The notes under the pieces are model-generated. The model ran no database searches, was not told the DNA's origin, and saw only the letters and a program-made list of their open reading frames with translations. The position numbers and the translations under genes are program-made. A stretch of 64,000 nucleotides of DNA from Aggregatibacter actinomycetemcomitans DSM 8324 (GTDB lineage Bacteria; Pseudomonadota; Gammaproteobacteria; Enterobacterales; Pasteurellaceae), in assembly GCF_000372365.1 (NCBI RefSeq), contig NZ_AQUU01000004.1, forward strand, positions 62,001-126,000, in the 5' to 3' direction. Within the stretch, counting starts at the first letter, position 1, and every line of letters starts with the position of its first letter. Of the stretch, positions 40,052-48,797 are shown piece by piece.

Positions 40052-42928
40052 TCACACCATCTCCCACTCAATAAAAAACAATTCTTCCTCTTCAACCTCT
40101 TGTTTCAACTGTTCTTCCAGCTCTTCAATCAATCGGTTGCGCTGTTCTTCGATTTCGTCTTGTCTGTCAAAAAGCTCGCGGCGTTGGCGGCTGCGTTTGT
40201 TTTCCAGTTCGCGCTGTTTTTTCTGCCAGCTTAGTTTTTCTTCCAAGGTGGCGGAAGTGGCGGCGGTGCGGCGAGCCTCTTTGATTTCGCGATCGGTTTC
40301 TTTGATTTCTTGTTCCAAACCTTGTTTTAAATCATCGACCCAATCATCCAGTTTTTGCACTTCCTGCTCGAAGTAGCCGAGGTTGCGTTCGGTGGTTTGG
40401 TTGAGCAGGGTTTGAAGACGTTGCGCCATATCGTTGGTCAAAGTCGTCTGAAAATTGGGATTGACGGCGGATTCGGCGATATGGGCGGGCAGGCGCAGGA
40501 GTTTTTCGGGGTCGTTATCTTGCCGGGTTTCGCCGTTTGAGGTGACGGCGGAAATAAGGACGTGCTGCTCCATGCCGCCCAGAGCGCTGACGCTGATGAG
40601 TTTGGCGGCAAGCTGTCCGCTTTGTCCGCGATAGGGTTCCAGCGTGCTGATTCTGCCGTTGCCTACTTGGTAATCGAAAATCAAGCGTACAGGCGGGCAA
40701 TCTCGATGTTTGGCGTGTTCGATGATGGCTTGCGCTAATGGGTGGGTGATGCGGTAGAGGTAGGCTTCGCCGCTTTTTCTCGGCAGTTCGTAGCGTCCGA
40801 TTGGGATGCTAAGGTCGTCTGAAAGATTTTCAGGTAGCCCTTTTAGCGTGAAGCCGCCGTTGTCGAAATCGGCGTAGCTGCCCAATTCGCTTCGGGTCAA
40901 GTCCAGTAGGATTTTTTCGTATTTGTCGAGCACAGCCTGGCTTTCTTCGGCGCGAATCCGTAGTCTTTCGCGGACTTCTTCGTCGAAATTATCCAGCAGG
41001 GTTTGTCGGGCTTTCATCATGTTTTGGTTGATTTCGTCCGATAATTCGCTTTGCAGGCTGTCAAAGGCGGTTTTGATGTCTTCGGGTTGGCGGCATCGGC
41101 GGTAGATGTCGGCAATGCGCCGTTCGATGTCCACGCCACTACCGATGGCGCCCAATACTTCGTCGCTGGCGCCTAAGACGCCGTTGAAGAGTTGGAATTT
41201 TTGTTCGAGCAGTTCGTAAACGCGCTGGTCGGCTTCGTTGGTTTCATCGACAAAGTTCACGACGACTACATCGTGTTTTTGCCCGTAACGGTGGCAGCGT
41301 CCGATGCGCTGTTCGACGCGCTGCGGGTTCCACGGCAAATCGTAGTTGATGATGAGCGAACAGAATTGCAGGTTGATGCCTTCGGCGCCCGCTTCGGTGG
41401 CAATCATGATGCAACCGCGATCTTTGAAATGCTCGACCAGGGCGGCGCGGGTATCGGCGGTTTTGGAGCCGGTGATTTTGTCGCTGCCTTCGTGTCGCTT
41501 GAGCCAGTCTTTGTAGATTTTTTGCGCTTGTGCGTCGTTGTTGGTGCCGTTGAATAATACGATGCCGTCGCCGTTTTCACCGGCATAAAGGGTTTGGGTA
41601 AGGCATTCTAAGAGGTAATCTTGGGTGCGTTTGGATTCGGTGAAGATGATGGCTTTTTGTGCGGCGCCGAGTTCTTTTAATTTGTCGAATGCGGTGGAAA
41701 GTGCGGTCAATAATGCGCAGCTTTTTGCGTCTTCACGGATATTTTCCGCCAATGTTTTGAAATGTTTAAGCTCGTCGATTTCATCGGCAATGGCGTGATA
41801 TTCGTCGGTGGTCAGAAGATTGGGTTCGTTTTCTTCTTCCCATTCTTCGGCGGTTTCATCCAGGCTTTCATAATCTTCGTCCAGCGTTTCAACCAAGTCT
41901 TGCGGCGCAGATTCCTCCAACACACCTTGCAGACGTTTGGTCATGGTCTCCAATGCGCCGGCAATGGCGCGGCTACTGGAAGCAAGCAGTTTCCACAATA
42001 CCAATGAAATCAACTGCCGCTGCCCTTCGGGCAGGGCTTGCAGATTCGGACGGCGCAGATATTCGGCAACCAAAAAAGAAAACTCCCGCTCCTGGTCGGA
42101 CGGGGTGAATTTTTGCACAATGGCGAGACGCTTGGTATAGGGAACATATGCCTGAACTTGTCGGCGCAAGGTGCGCTGGCAGACGGCACTTAGCCGTTGG
42201 CGTAGATGAAGTAAAGTTTGTTCGGTCGCTTTTGCACCGAATTGGGTGCGAAAACTGTCCAAGTCGCCGAAAACGCGCTCGTCTATCATGCTGACCAAGC
42301 CATAGAGTTCCAACAGGGAATTTTGTAAAGGCGTGGCGGTGGGCAGGACTTTGCTGGAAACGTTTGCCAGGGCTTCTTTTAGGGTTTTACCTATGACGTT
42401 GTTTTTCTTATAGACATTGCGTAGGCGGTGCGCCTCGTCCAATACGACCAAATCCCAGCCGATTTGTTTGATGTCGTCCGCTTTGGATTTGGCGAACTGG
42501 TAAGAACAAATAACGGGGCTTTCTTGACGGAATGGGTTTTTGCCCGTTTTCTTGTCAGCGTTGTAGCTTTTGGCTTCCAAAATCATGCCTTGCAAACCGA
42601 ATTTTTCTTGCAATTCCTGATGCCATTGTTTGCGCAGGTTGGCAGGCGTAATAATCAGAATTTTGCGTTTGCGCTCCGCCCAACGCTGCAAAATCACCAA
42701 GCCCGCTTCAATAGTTTTACCCAAACCGACCTCATCCGCCAGAATCACGCCTTTTGACAGGGGATTTTGGCAGGCAAACAAAGCTGCATCCACTTGGTGC
42801 GGATTCAAATCGACTTGGGCATCGACTAAGGTGCTTGCTAAAGATTCGACGTTGCTCCCCTCGGCTTGACGGGTAAGTAACCAGGAGTAGTATCGGGCTT
42901 GATAGGGAGTAAGCTGGTGATGGGGCAT
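40052..42928 (-). CDS. SNF2-family DEAD/DEAH helicase (defence-associated type)
   Basis: 958 aa, apparently intact. Walker A ADEVGLGKTIEAG near residue 65, DEAH box VVLDEAHRLRN, motif III PTATPLQN, an acidic insertion (~residues 350-375), and motifs V-VI EAGAEGINLQF / NPQRVEQRIGRCHRYGQ. The C-terminal ~250 residues end in a long charged coiled coil. The domain plan resembles stand-alone SNF2 helicases of restriction/DISARM-type cassettes (DrmD-like) more than RapA, but no methylase or drm partner remains. G+C looks higher than the flanks. It contains one exact and one near-exact Neisseria-type uptake sequence and one Pasteurellaceae one. Confidence 0.8.
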   Translation of the reverse strand: MPHHQLTPYQARYYSWLLTRQAEGSNVESLASTLVDAQVDLNPHQVDAALFACQNPLSKGVILADEVGLGKTIEAGLVILQRWAERKRKILIITPANLRKQWHQELQEKFGLQGMILEAKSYNADKKTGKNPFRQESPVICSYQFAKSKADDIKQIGWDLVVLDEAHRLRNVYKKNNVIGKTLKEALANVSSKVLPTATPLQNSLLELYGLVSMIDERVFGDLDSFRTQFGAKATEQTLLHLRQRLSAVCQRTLRRQVQAYVPYTKRLAIVQKFTPSDQEREFSFLVAEYLRRPNLQALPEGQRQLISLVLWKLLASSSRAIAGALETMTKRLQGVLEESAPQDLVETLDEDYESLDETAEEWEEENEPNLLTTDEYHAIADEIDELKHFKTLAENIREDAKSCALLTALSTAFDKLKELGAAQKAIIFTESKRTQDYLLECLTQTLYAGENGDGIVLFNGTNNDAQAQKIYKDWLKRHEGSDKITGSKTADTRAALVEHFKDRGCIMIATEAGAEGINLQFCSLIINYDLPWNPQRVEQRIGRCHRYGQKHDVVVVNFVDETNEADQRVYELLEQKFQLFNGVLGASDEVLGAIGSGVDIERRIADIYRRCRQPEDIKTAFDSLQSELSDEINQNMMKARQTLLDNFDEEVRERLRIRAEESQAVLDKYEKILLDLTRSELGSYADFDNGGFTLKGLPENLSDDLSIPIGRYELPRKSGEAYLYRITHPLAQAIIEHAKHRDCPPVRLIFDYQVGNGRISTLEPYRGQSGQLAAKLISVSALGGMEQHVLISAVTSNGETRQDNDPEKLLRLPAHIAESAVNPNFQTTLTNDMAQRLQTLLNQTTERNLGYFEQEVQKLDDWVDDLKQGLEQEIKETDREIKEARRTAATSATLEEKLSWQKKQRELENKRSRQRRELFDRQDEIEEQRNRLIEELEEQLKQEVEEEELFFIEWEMV
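40812..40823 (+). other. Neisseria-type DNA uptake sequence (AG-mucDUS dialect)
   Basis: AGGTCGTCTGAA, identical to the dialect described for Neisseria mucosa-group species (from memory of the DUS dialect survey). One-mismatch copies: AAGTCGTCTGAA at 40441-40452, and AGATCGTCTGAA on the minus strand at 39288-39299. The next bases after the exact copy form an inverted partner (TTTTCAGGTAGCC). I saw no other copy in the 64 kb. Confidence 0.65.
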
Positions 42929-43024
42929 GGGTCTTGGTTTTCTCCGAATATGTTTTTAAATCAGACTGATGATATGCGCTCTAAAAGAAAAATGCAAACT
43001 TTCATCGTAAAAATAATAAGTTAG

Positions 43025-43318
43025 CTAAAACACCAAGTTTTCTTTCTTCAAAAACTCCGTATCTTCCGAAGAAAGCTCCGCCACCTCGTCATACAAATCC
43101 AGCCCAATCAGTGTATAAAATTGTCTACCGAAGGTTTTCTCGTTTATCGGCTCAATGCGTCCTGCCTTATATAAAGCCTCAAACGCTTTTTCAGGGATTT
43201 GCACGGTGTAGGGCTGGAGTTTACGTAGCAGTCCGTCGATTTAATCAGCGTGGTGCAGGCTGTCGATAAAGGTTTCAGTGTCACTGCCAAACAGGATAGT
43301 CAATAGCTGCGTAGCTTT
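43025..43318 (-). pseudogene. cas3: Relic of the 3' end of a type I-C cas3
   Basis: The minus strand encodes ILFGSDTETFIDSLHHAD, a TAA, then IDGLLRKLQPYTVQIPEKAF, EALYKAGRIEPINEKTFGRQ, FYTLIGLDLYDEVAELSSED and TEFLKKENLVF with TAG at 43025. LLRKLQPYTVQIP followed by a short hydrophobic strand and a DLYD...L ending is the pattern I recall for C-termini of type I-C Cas3 proteins. The helicase and HD domains are gone, and an internal stop is present. Upstream (higher coordinates) the frame closes at ~43320. The direction agrees with the CRISPR-like repeats at 39.1-39.3 kb. Confidence 0.55.
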
Positions 43319-43757
43319 CTATCATTCCGAAACAGTAGGCAATAGTTTAATTGGATAAAAAACAGCACTAAAAAGTAGCGAACGCTAAGGTTCATAACAG
43401 GAGAATTGACATAATAAGGATCATTTTCTAAACAAGACATGATAGCTTCCCTTAGATTTTAACACCGAAGATGATCTTCGGATAAGTAGATAGCATTATT
43501 GTCATTCATTTTTTTGAATAATTTACCCGTCCATCTTCCATAGTCAATAGCAGAAAATTATTTAATCTACTGAAATTATTAAATTTATTTAATCTTCTTA
43601 TTGAAGCATAAAAACACCTACTTTTTAGACCGCACTTTTCACTCCGCAAGCGCATCCATAAAAAATATTTACTGCCAAGAATTGACTTTTCCCTTCTCAA
43701 CCCTTACCTTACACAAAGGTTTTAACCTGTTATTTTCTTTAATTTAAAGGAGCTTTT
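43319..43757. other. Non-coding or decayed stretch before the BI-1 gene
   Basis: No intact gene. On the minus strand two short open pieces, MNDNNAIYLSEDHLRC and MSCLENDPYYVNSPVMNLSV, are both cut by stops. A perfect palindrome CCGAAGATGATCTTCGG lies at 43465-43481. One uptake-sequence core is at ~43628. A TTTACC...TATTTT-like AT-rich region precedes the downstream gene, but no confident promoter is called. Confidence 0.4.
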
Positions 43758-44420
43758 ATGCAATCTCGTATTATTGTTAGCACGCAGGAAGAATCGTTGC
43801 TGAGCACACATAAAGTGTTGCGTAACACCTATTTCCTATTGGCTTTGACGTTAGCATTTTCTGCTGTGGTGGCCTATGTTTCCATGGCGATGAATTTACC
43901 AAGACCGGGGTTAATTCTGATGCTTGTGGGTTTCTACGGTTTACTTTTCTTAACCAATGCGTTGGCAAACAGTGCGTTGGGGATTTTGTCCGCTTTCGCC
44001 TTTACCGGCTTCTTGGGTTATACCGTCGGACCGATTTTAAATGCGTATGTGAGTGCCGGTTTGGGTGATGCTATCGTGTTGGCATTGGCGGGTACTGCGG
44101 CGACCTTCTTCGCATGCTCTGCCTATGTATTGACCACGAAGAAAGATATGTCTTTCTTGTCCGGCACCATTTTAGCCTTATTCGTGGTGTTGTTACTTGG
44201 CATGATCGCCAGTTTCTTCTTCCAATTCCCGGCGCTTTATGTAGGTATCAGTGCGTTGTTCGTGATTTTCTCCACCATGGGAATTCTGTATGAAACCAGC
44301 AACATCATTCACGGCGGCGAAACCAACTATATTCGTGCCACAGTAAGTTTATTCGTATCAATCTATAACTTATTTATCAGCTTGTTAAACTTACTTTCAT
44401 TCTTCTCTTCCCGAGATTAA
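43758..44420 (+). CDS. yccA: Bax inhibitor-1/YccA family membrane protein
   Basis: 220 aa with seven membrane helices. BI-1 pattern: [19 protein letters not shown] at the start, [11 protein letters not shown], and the C-terminal [20 protein letters not shown], where the acidic residues correspond to the pore sensor of the family. E. coli YccA modulates the FtsH protease; other members are calcium leak channels. RBS AAAGGAGC. First gene of the ycc block here. Confidence 0.9.
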   Translation: MQSRIIVSTQEESLLSTHKVLRNTYFLLALTLAFSAVVAYVSMAMNLPRPGLILMLVGFYGLLFLTNALANSALGILSAFAFTGFLGYTVGPILNAYVSAGLGDAIVLALAGTAATFFACSAYVLTTKKDMSFLSGTILALFVVLLLGMIASFFFQFPALYVGISALFVIFSTMGILYETSNIIHGGETNYIRATVSLFVSIYNLFISLLNLLSFFSSRD

Positions 44421-44444
44421 TTATTAATTTAATAGATAAATGCA

Positions 44445-44470
44445 GCGCCCCTTTTTTGGGGCGTTTTTAT
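44445..44470 (+). terminator. Terminator of the BI-1/yccA gene
   Basis: CGCCCC / GGGGCG stem with a T6 loop, followed by TTTTTA. Confidence 0.85.
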
Positions 44471-44505
44471 ATAACCAAATCCGTATAAATCATGAGGTCT
44501 TGCCG

Positions 44506-44835
44506 ATGCTCGAAGTCAATAAAAAACGCATTGAAACCGATGCGTCGGGGTATTTACTAAATATAAATGATTGGACACCGGACGTCGCCTTAGCGATTGC
44601 AAAGTTAGAAAATCTGGAATTAACGGATGCCCATTGGGAAATTATCCATTTTGTGCGTGATTTTTATCAAGAATATAAAACCTCTCCTGCCATTCGTATG
44701 TTGGTGAAAGCCACCGCGCAAAAGCTGGGAGAAGATAAAGGCAATAGCCGTTATTTGCAACGTTTATTTCCCGATGGTCCGGCAAAACAGGCAACCAAGC
44801 TGGCGGGTCTCCCCAAACCGGTAAAATGTCTATAA
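44506..44835 (+). CDS. tusE: Sulfur-relay protein TusE (DsrC family)
   Basis: 109 aa from [12 protein letters not shown] (GAGG upstream); a more distal ATG at 44440 lies in the terminator and is rejected. Core motifs: [33 protein letters not shown] and a C-terminus ending KPVKCL with the penultimate cysteine that accepts sulfur from TusBCD and passes it to MnmA for tRNA 2-thiouridine synthesis. Confidence 0.95.
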   Translation: MLEVNKKRIETDASGYLLNINDWTPDVALAIAKLENLELTDAHWEIIHFVRDFYQEYKTSPAIRMLVKATAQKLGEDKGNSRYLQRLFPDGPAKQATKLAGLPKPVKCL

Positions 44836-44837
44836 TT

Positions 44838-44879
44838 TTTTTGAGAATCATTTGCATTTAGAAATAGAAAGAATATAAT
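44838..44879 (+). promoter_or_regulatory. Promoter with Fur-like box before yfeABCD
   Basis: TTGCAT (44852-44857), 16-bp spacer, TATAAT (44874-44879). A Fur-like stretch TTTGAGAATCATTTGCATTT overlaps the -35 element. The yfeA ATG is 54 bp downstream of the -10. Confidence 0.6.
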
Positions 44880-44932
44880 GTCCGCGCAGCTTATGTTGTT
44901 ATTTTATAGTTAAAAAGCCAAGGAGAAAAAAT

Positions 44933-45814
44933 ATGCGTTTATTAGCCACATTAGTCAGCGTACTTGCGTTAAGCTTAAGCAGTAGTCTTGCTTATGCGAA
45001 ATTTAAAGTTGTCACTACGTTCACTATTATTCAAGATATGGCACAAAATGTCGCCGGTGATGCGGCAACCGTAGAGTCCATCACCAAGCCCGGAGCAGAA
45101 ATCCATGATTACGAGCCAACCCCGAAAGATATTGTCAAGGCACAATCTGCCGATTTAGTGTTATGGAATGGTTTGAACCTTGAGCGTTGGTTTGAAAAAT
45201 TCTTCCAAAACGTCAAAGATAAACCGGCGGTCGTTGTAACCGAAGGCATTGAGCCGATGTCAATTCATGAAGGTCCGTACACCGGCAACCCGAACCCGCA
45301 TGCCTGGATGTCACCTTCCAATGCGTTAATCTATGTTGAAAATATTAAAAATGCGTTGATTAAATACGATCCGCAAAATAAAGAAACATACGAAAAAAAT
45401 ACCGCACTTTATATCCAAAAAATCAAAGAACTTGATCAACCGTTGCGTGAAAAATTAGCACAAGTGCCGGAAGCACAGCGTTGGTTGGTGACCAGCGAAG
45501 GCGCATTCAGTTATTTAGCACGTGATTACGGTTTTAAAGAGGCTTATTTGTGGCCGATTAACGCTGAGCAACAAGGCACGCCGCAACAAGTGCGTAAAGT
45601 AATTGAAACCGTCAAAGCCAACAATATTCCGGTCGTATTCAGTGAAAGCACCATCTCCCCGAAACCGGCAAAACAAGTAGCAAAAGAAACCGGTGCAAAA
45701 TACGGTGGCGTGCTTTATGTTGACTCTCTTTCCGGTGCCAAGGGTCCTGTGCCGACTTATATTGATTTATTAAAAGTGACTGTTTCTACCATTGCTAAAG
45801 GATTTGAAAAATAA
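44933..45814 (+). CDS. yfeA: Fe/Mn ABC transporter, periplasmic binding protein YfeA (AfeA)
   Basis: 293 aa cluster A-I binding protein. Signal peptide cut at AYA|KFKV. Metal ligands occur in the family order: His in [10 protein letters not shown], His in PNPHAWMSP, Glu in VTSEGAFSY and Asp in LYVDSLSG. Delivers Fe2+/Mn2+ (or chelated iron) to the membrane permease. First gene of a four-gene operon with TAATG and ATGA overlaps. Known as afeABCD in Aggregatibacter actinomycetemcomitans. RBS AAGGAG. Confidence 0.93.
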   Translation: MRLLATLVSVLALSLSSSLAYAKFKVVTTFTIIQDMAQNVAGDAATVESITKPGAEIHDYEPTPKDIVKAQSADLVLWNGLNLERWFEKFFQNVKDKPAVVVTEGIEPMSIHEGPYTGNPNPHAWMSPSNALIYVENIKNALIKYDPQNKETYEKNTALYIQKIKELDQPLREKLAQVPEAQRWLVTSEGAFSYLARDYGFKEAYLWPINAEQQGTPQQVRKVIETVKANNIPVVFSESTISPKPAKQVAKETGAKYGGVLYVDSLSGAKGPVPTYIDLLKVTVSTIAKGFEK

Positions 45815-46704
45815 TGTCATCAAATATTGCCTCTATTTGCGTTGAAGACGTAGTCGTTCGTTACAACAATGGTCATACCGCCATTCATGATGTTTCTTTT
45901 AAACTAGAAGGCGGTACGACCTGCGCTTTAGTCGGCGTGAACGGGAGCGGTAAGTCAACCCTGTTTAAAAGTCTGATGGGGTTAATTACACCGCAACGAG
46001 GTAATATTTCTCTTTGCAATCTCACAATTAAACAAGCCTTAAAACAAAATTTAGTGTCTTATGTGCCACAATCGGAAGACGTGGACTGGCAATTTCCGGT
46101 CTCTGTTTACGATGTGGTGCTGATGGGGCGCTATGGTTACATGAACTTCCTGCGCCGTCCGAGTGAAACGGACAAACAAAAGGTGCAGGAAGCCATGCAA
46201 CGGGTGAACATTGAACACCTTGCCCATCGCCAAATCGGCGAGCTTTCCGGTGGGCAAAAAAAACGGGCATTTCTTGCTCGCGCGCTCGCACAACAAAGTA
46301 AGATTATTTTATTGGACGAACCTTTCACCGGCGTAGATGTACAAACGGAAAACGCCATTATTGATTTATTAGGTCAGTTACGCAGTGAAGGGCATTTAAT
46401 TCTGGTTTCCACGCACAATTTAGGTTCCGTGCCGGATTTTTGTGATCGCGTGGTAATGATTAACCGCACGGTAATCGCTGCAGGTTTGACCGAAACTACT
46501 TTTAACCAGCATAACTTGGAATTGGTTTTTGGCGGTGTGTTGCGCCACATTAAGCTATTAGGCGAAGACTTGCATGATGACGAGGACCCACGCGCCGTTA
46601 CGGTATTAACCGATGATGAGCGGGCAGCGGTATTCTATGGTAAAACTAAAATTGATCCACCGGCACCTACTGTCAGATATACCAAACCGAAGGAAGACGC
46701 ATAA
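45814..46704 (+). CDS. yfeB: Fe/Mn ABC transporter, ATPase YfeB (AfeB)
   Basis: 296 aa. Walker [12 protein letters not shown]-loop [11 protein letters not shown], signature [16 protein letters not shown], Walker [14 protein letters not shown]-loop VSTHNLG. The ~45-residue acidic C-terminal extension after GGVLRHIKL is normal for this subfamily. Overlaps yfeA and yfeC by one base each (TAATG). Confidence 0.94.
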   Translation: MSSNIASICVEDVVVRYNNGHTAIHDVSFKLEGGTTCALVGVNGSGKSTLFKSLMGLITPQRGNISLCNLTIKQALKQNLVSYVPQSEDVDWQFPVSVYDVVLMGRYGYMNFLRRPSETDKQKVQEAMQRVNIEHLAHRQIGELSGGQKKRAFLARALAQQSKIILLDEPFTGVDVQTENAIIDLLGQLRSEGHLILVSTHNLGSVPDFCDRVVMINRTVIAAGLTETTFNQHNLELVFGGVLRHIKLLGEDLHDDEDPRAVTVLTDDERAAVFYGKTKIDPPAPTVRYTKPKEDA

Positions 46705-47561
46705 TGTGGGACCTGTTATTAGAACCCTTTTCCTACGATTACATGGTGAAAGCCATTTTAATCAGCTCGGCGGTGGGTGGCATTTGTGCGTTTTTATCCG
46801 CTTATTTAATGCTGAAAGGTTGGTCACTGATTGGTGATGCCCTTTCTCATTCCGTCGTACCCGGCGTTGCCATTGCTTATGCCCTCTCCCTGCCCTACGC
46901 GCTTGGTGCATTTTTTTCCGGTATCCTCGCCGCCATCGCCATTCTTTGGATAAAATCCATTACCAAACTCCGTGAAGACGCAGTCATCGGCTTTATTTTT
47001 ACCACTTTCTTTGCCCTTGGCCTACTGATTATTTCCCTTAACCCGACGTCGATTAACGTACAAGACATTATCTTAGGCAACATTCTGGGCATTGCCGATG
47101 AAGATATTCTGCAAGTCGGCATTATCATCGGCGTTTGTTTAGTATTACTGCTGATCTTTTGGAAAGATCTTTTGCTGATTTTCTTTGATGAAGTGCACGC
47201 CACTTCCGTCGGCTTTTCACCGATTTACTACAAAATCCTGTTTTTCACCTTGCTCAGCGCCTGCGTGGTTGCCGCGTTACAAACCGTCGGTGCCATTTTG
47301 GTTATCGCCATGGTTATCACACCGGGCGCAACCGCTTACCTGCTCACCGATCGTTTTAAAACTTTGGTCCTTATTGCCGTAGTTTTAGGCATTTCTTCCA
47401 GTTCCGTAGGCGTTTATATAAGCTATTTCTTAGACGGTGCAACAGGTGGCGTTATTGTTTGTATTCAGACCGCTCTTTTCTTGCTGGCATTCATTTTTTC
47501 ACCGAAGTACGGTTTGCTCCATCAACATAAACCCATCGCACAAGAAGAGGTGCAAAAATGA
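46704..47561 (+). CDS. yfeC: Fe/Mn ABC transporter, permease YfeC (AfeC)
   Basis: 285 aa, eight to nine membrane helices of the ABC-3 permease family: ISSAVGGICAFLSAYLMLKG, GDALSHSVVPGVAIAY (metal-path His), and AILVIAMVITPGATAYLLT. Pairs with YfeD; its TGA overlaps the yfeD ATG by 4 bp (ATGA). Confidence 0.93.
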   Translation: MWDLLLEPFSYDYMVKAILISSAVGGICAFLSAYLMLKGWSLIGDALSHSVVPGVAIAYALSLPYALGAFFSGILAAIAILWIKSITKLREDAVIGFIFTTFFALGLLIISLNPTSINVQDIILGNILGIADEDILQVGIIIGVCLVLLLIFWKDLLLIFFDEVHATSVGFSPIYYKILFFTLLSACVVAALQTVGAILVIAMVITPGATAYLLTDRFKTLVLIAVVLGISSSSVGVYISYFLDGATGGVIVCIQTALFLLAFIFSPKYGLLHQHKPIAQEEVQK

Positions 47562-48406
47562 ACGCCATTTATCTTTGGATTACCGAACCTTTCAGCTACC
47601 CTTTCATGCAAAACGCGTTAATTACCGCGCTGTTGGTGTCCGTTATTTGTGCTATGCTGTCCTGCTATTTAGTGTTAAAAGGCTGGTCGTTAATGGGCGA
47701 TGCCATTTCACACGCCGTGTTACCGGGAATTGTGGTCGCATTCTGGTTGGGATTACCGTTAAGTATCGGCGCTTTTATCGCGGGCTTGGTTTGTTCTATT
47801 AGTGTGGGCTATTTAAAAGAAAACAGCCGAATTAAAGAAGATACTGCAATGGGTATTGTATTTTCAGGGATGTTTGCCTTAGGGATTGTACTGTTTACCA
47901 AAATTGAAACAGAACAACATTTAACCCATATTTTATTCGGTAATTTACTTGGTGTCAGTGATGCCGAGGTTTGGCAAACCTTCTTTATGACTGCGCTGAT
48001 TTTTCTTGTCATCTTTCTCCGTCGAAAAGATTTCCTACTTTATTGTTTCGATCCCAACCAAACCAAAATTGTTGGTTTATCGCCGCGTCTGCTACATTAC
48101 AGCTTATTGATTTTACTTGCCTTAACCATCATTAGCGCCATGCAGGTGGTGGGGGTTATTTTAGTAGTCGCCATGCTCATTTCACCGGGTATTACCGCCT
48201 TTATTTTAACCAAGCGATTTGATTATATGATCGCCATTGCCCTAATAACTTCAGTCAGCACGAGCATTTTAGGCACGATCATCAGCTATTATATCGACGG
48301 CGCAACCGGTCCTTGCATTATCTTGCTACAAGCGACCGCATTTTTGACCGCACTTATTTACAGCAAAATCCGCCTGCGCTTTAATGCAACACTTGAAACG
48401 TCGTAA
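47558..48406 (+). CDS. yfeD: Fe/Mn ABC transporter, permease YfeD (AfeD)
   Basis: 282 aa ABC-3 permease, clearly paralogous to YfeC: GDAISHAVLPGIVVAF and VILVVAMLISPGITAFILT occupy matching positions. Second membrane subunit of the transporter. Its 3' end overlaps the convergent acyP gene by 26 bp. An uptake sequence lies near the C-terminus. Confidence 0.93.
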   Translation: MNAIYLWITEPFSYPFMQNALITALLVSVICAMLSCYLVLKGWSLMGDAISHAVLPGIVVAFWLGLPLSIGAFIAGLVCSISVGYLKENSRIKEDTAMGIVFSGMFALGIVLFTKIETEQHLTHILFGNLLGVSDAEVWQTFFMTALIFLVIFLRRKDFLLYCFDPNQTKIVGLSPRLLHYSLLILLALTIISAMQVVGVILVVAMLISPGITAFILTKRFDYMIAIALITSVSTSILGTIISYYIDGATGPCIILLQATAFLTALIYSKIRLRFNATLETS

Positions 48407-48653
48407 ATACTTTACTGCTGAGATAATCTTCCGCAAAAACCTGTTGCACCGTCGCCGTGCGCGGACCATGGTGCAGCCAGTCACTTAACGCCTGAATTTG
48501 CACCTCAGAACCGATGGCTACCACTTCCACGGAGCCATCAGCAAGGTTGCGTACAAAGCCCGTCACGCCGATTTTTGTTGCCTGTTGCCAAGTGAAATAA
48601 CGGAAGCCGACACCCTGCACGCAACCATAAACCAAAAAACGTTTTTTCAGCAT
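48381..48653 (-). CDS. acyP: Acylphosphatase
   Basis: 90 aa. Catalytic Arg in YGCVQGVGFRYFTWQQA and Asn in GVTGFVRNLADGSVEV, both in the standard spacing. Hydrolyses acyl phosphates. Convergent with and overlapping yfeD by 26 bp. In E. coli, acyP (yccX) lies next to tusE, so the yfe operon has been inserted in this block. Confidence 0.94.
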   Translation of the reverse strand: MLKKRFLVYGCVQGVGFRYFTWQQATKIGVTGFVRNLADGSVEVVAIGSEVQIQALSDWLHHGPRTATVQQVFAEDYLSSKVFTTFQVLH

Positions 48654-48797
48654 TTTCGTCTCCTAAAATCGAATAAAAACAAAAAACCAGCCATTAAATA
48701 CAATTTTCTATTTGCATTTCCGCGAATTTGGAATAGCATACAGCCAACGCTTTATGCTATAAAGTGTCACTTAATTTTACTCAAAACAGGAGCAAAT

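Noticed and set aside
40052-42928. Helicase as RapA (HepA)
   Set aside because: The Walker A and motif VI regions are SNF2-like, but the ending is a charged coiled coil and the context is a defence block; RapA's N-terminal Tudor-like domains are not evident.
43506-43700. 64-codon minus-strand frame upstream of the BI-1 gene
   Set aside because: Contains an uptake sequence, no RBS and no recognisable domain.
44440-44505. N-terminal extension of tusE from an ATG at 44440
   Set aside because: The extension is the terminator of the preceding gene; the ATG at 44506 has an RBS and gives the family length.
48498-48797. Long N-terminal extension of yccT
   Set aside because: It overlaps acyP antisense; the signal peptide and RBS start at 48798.
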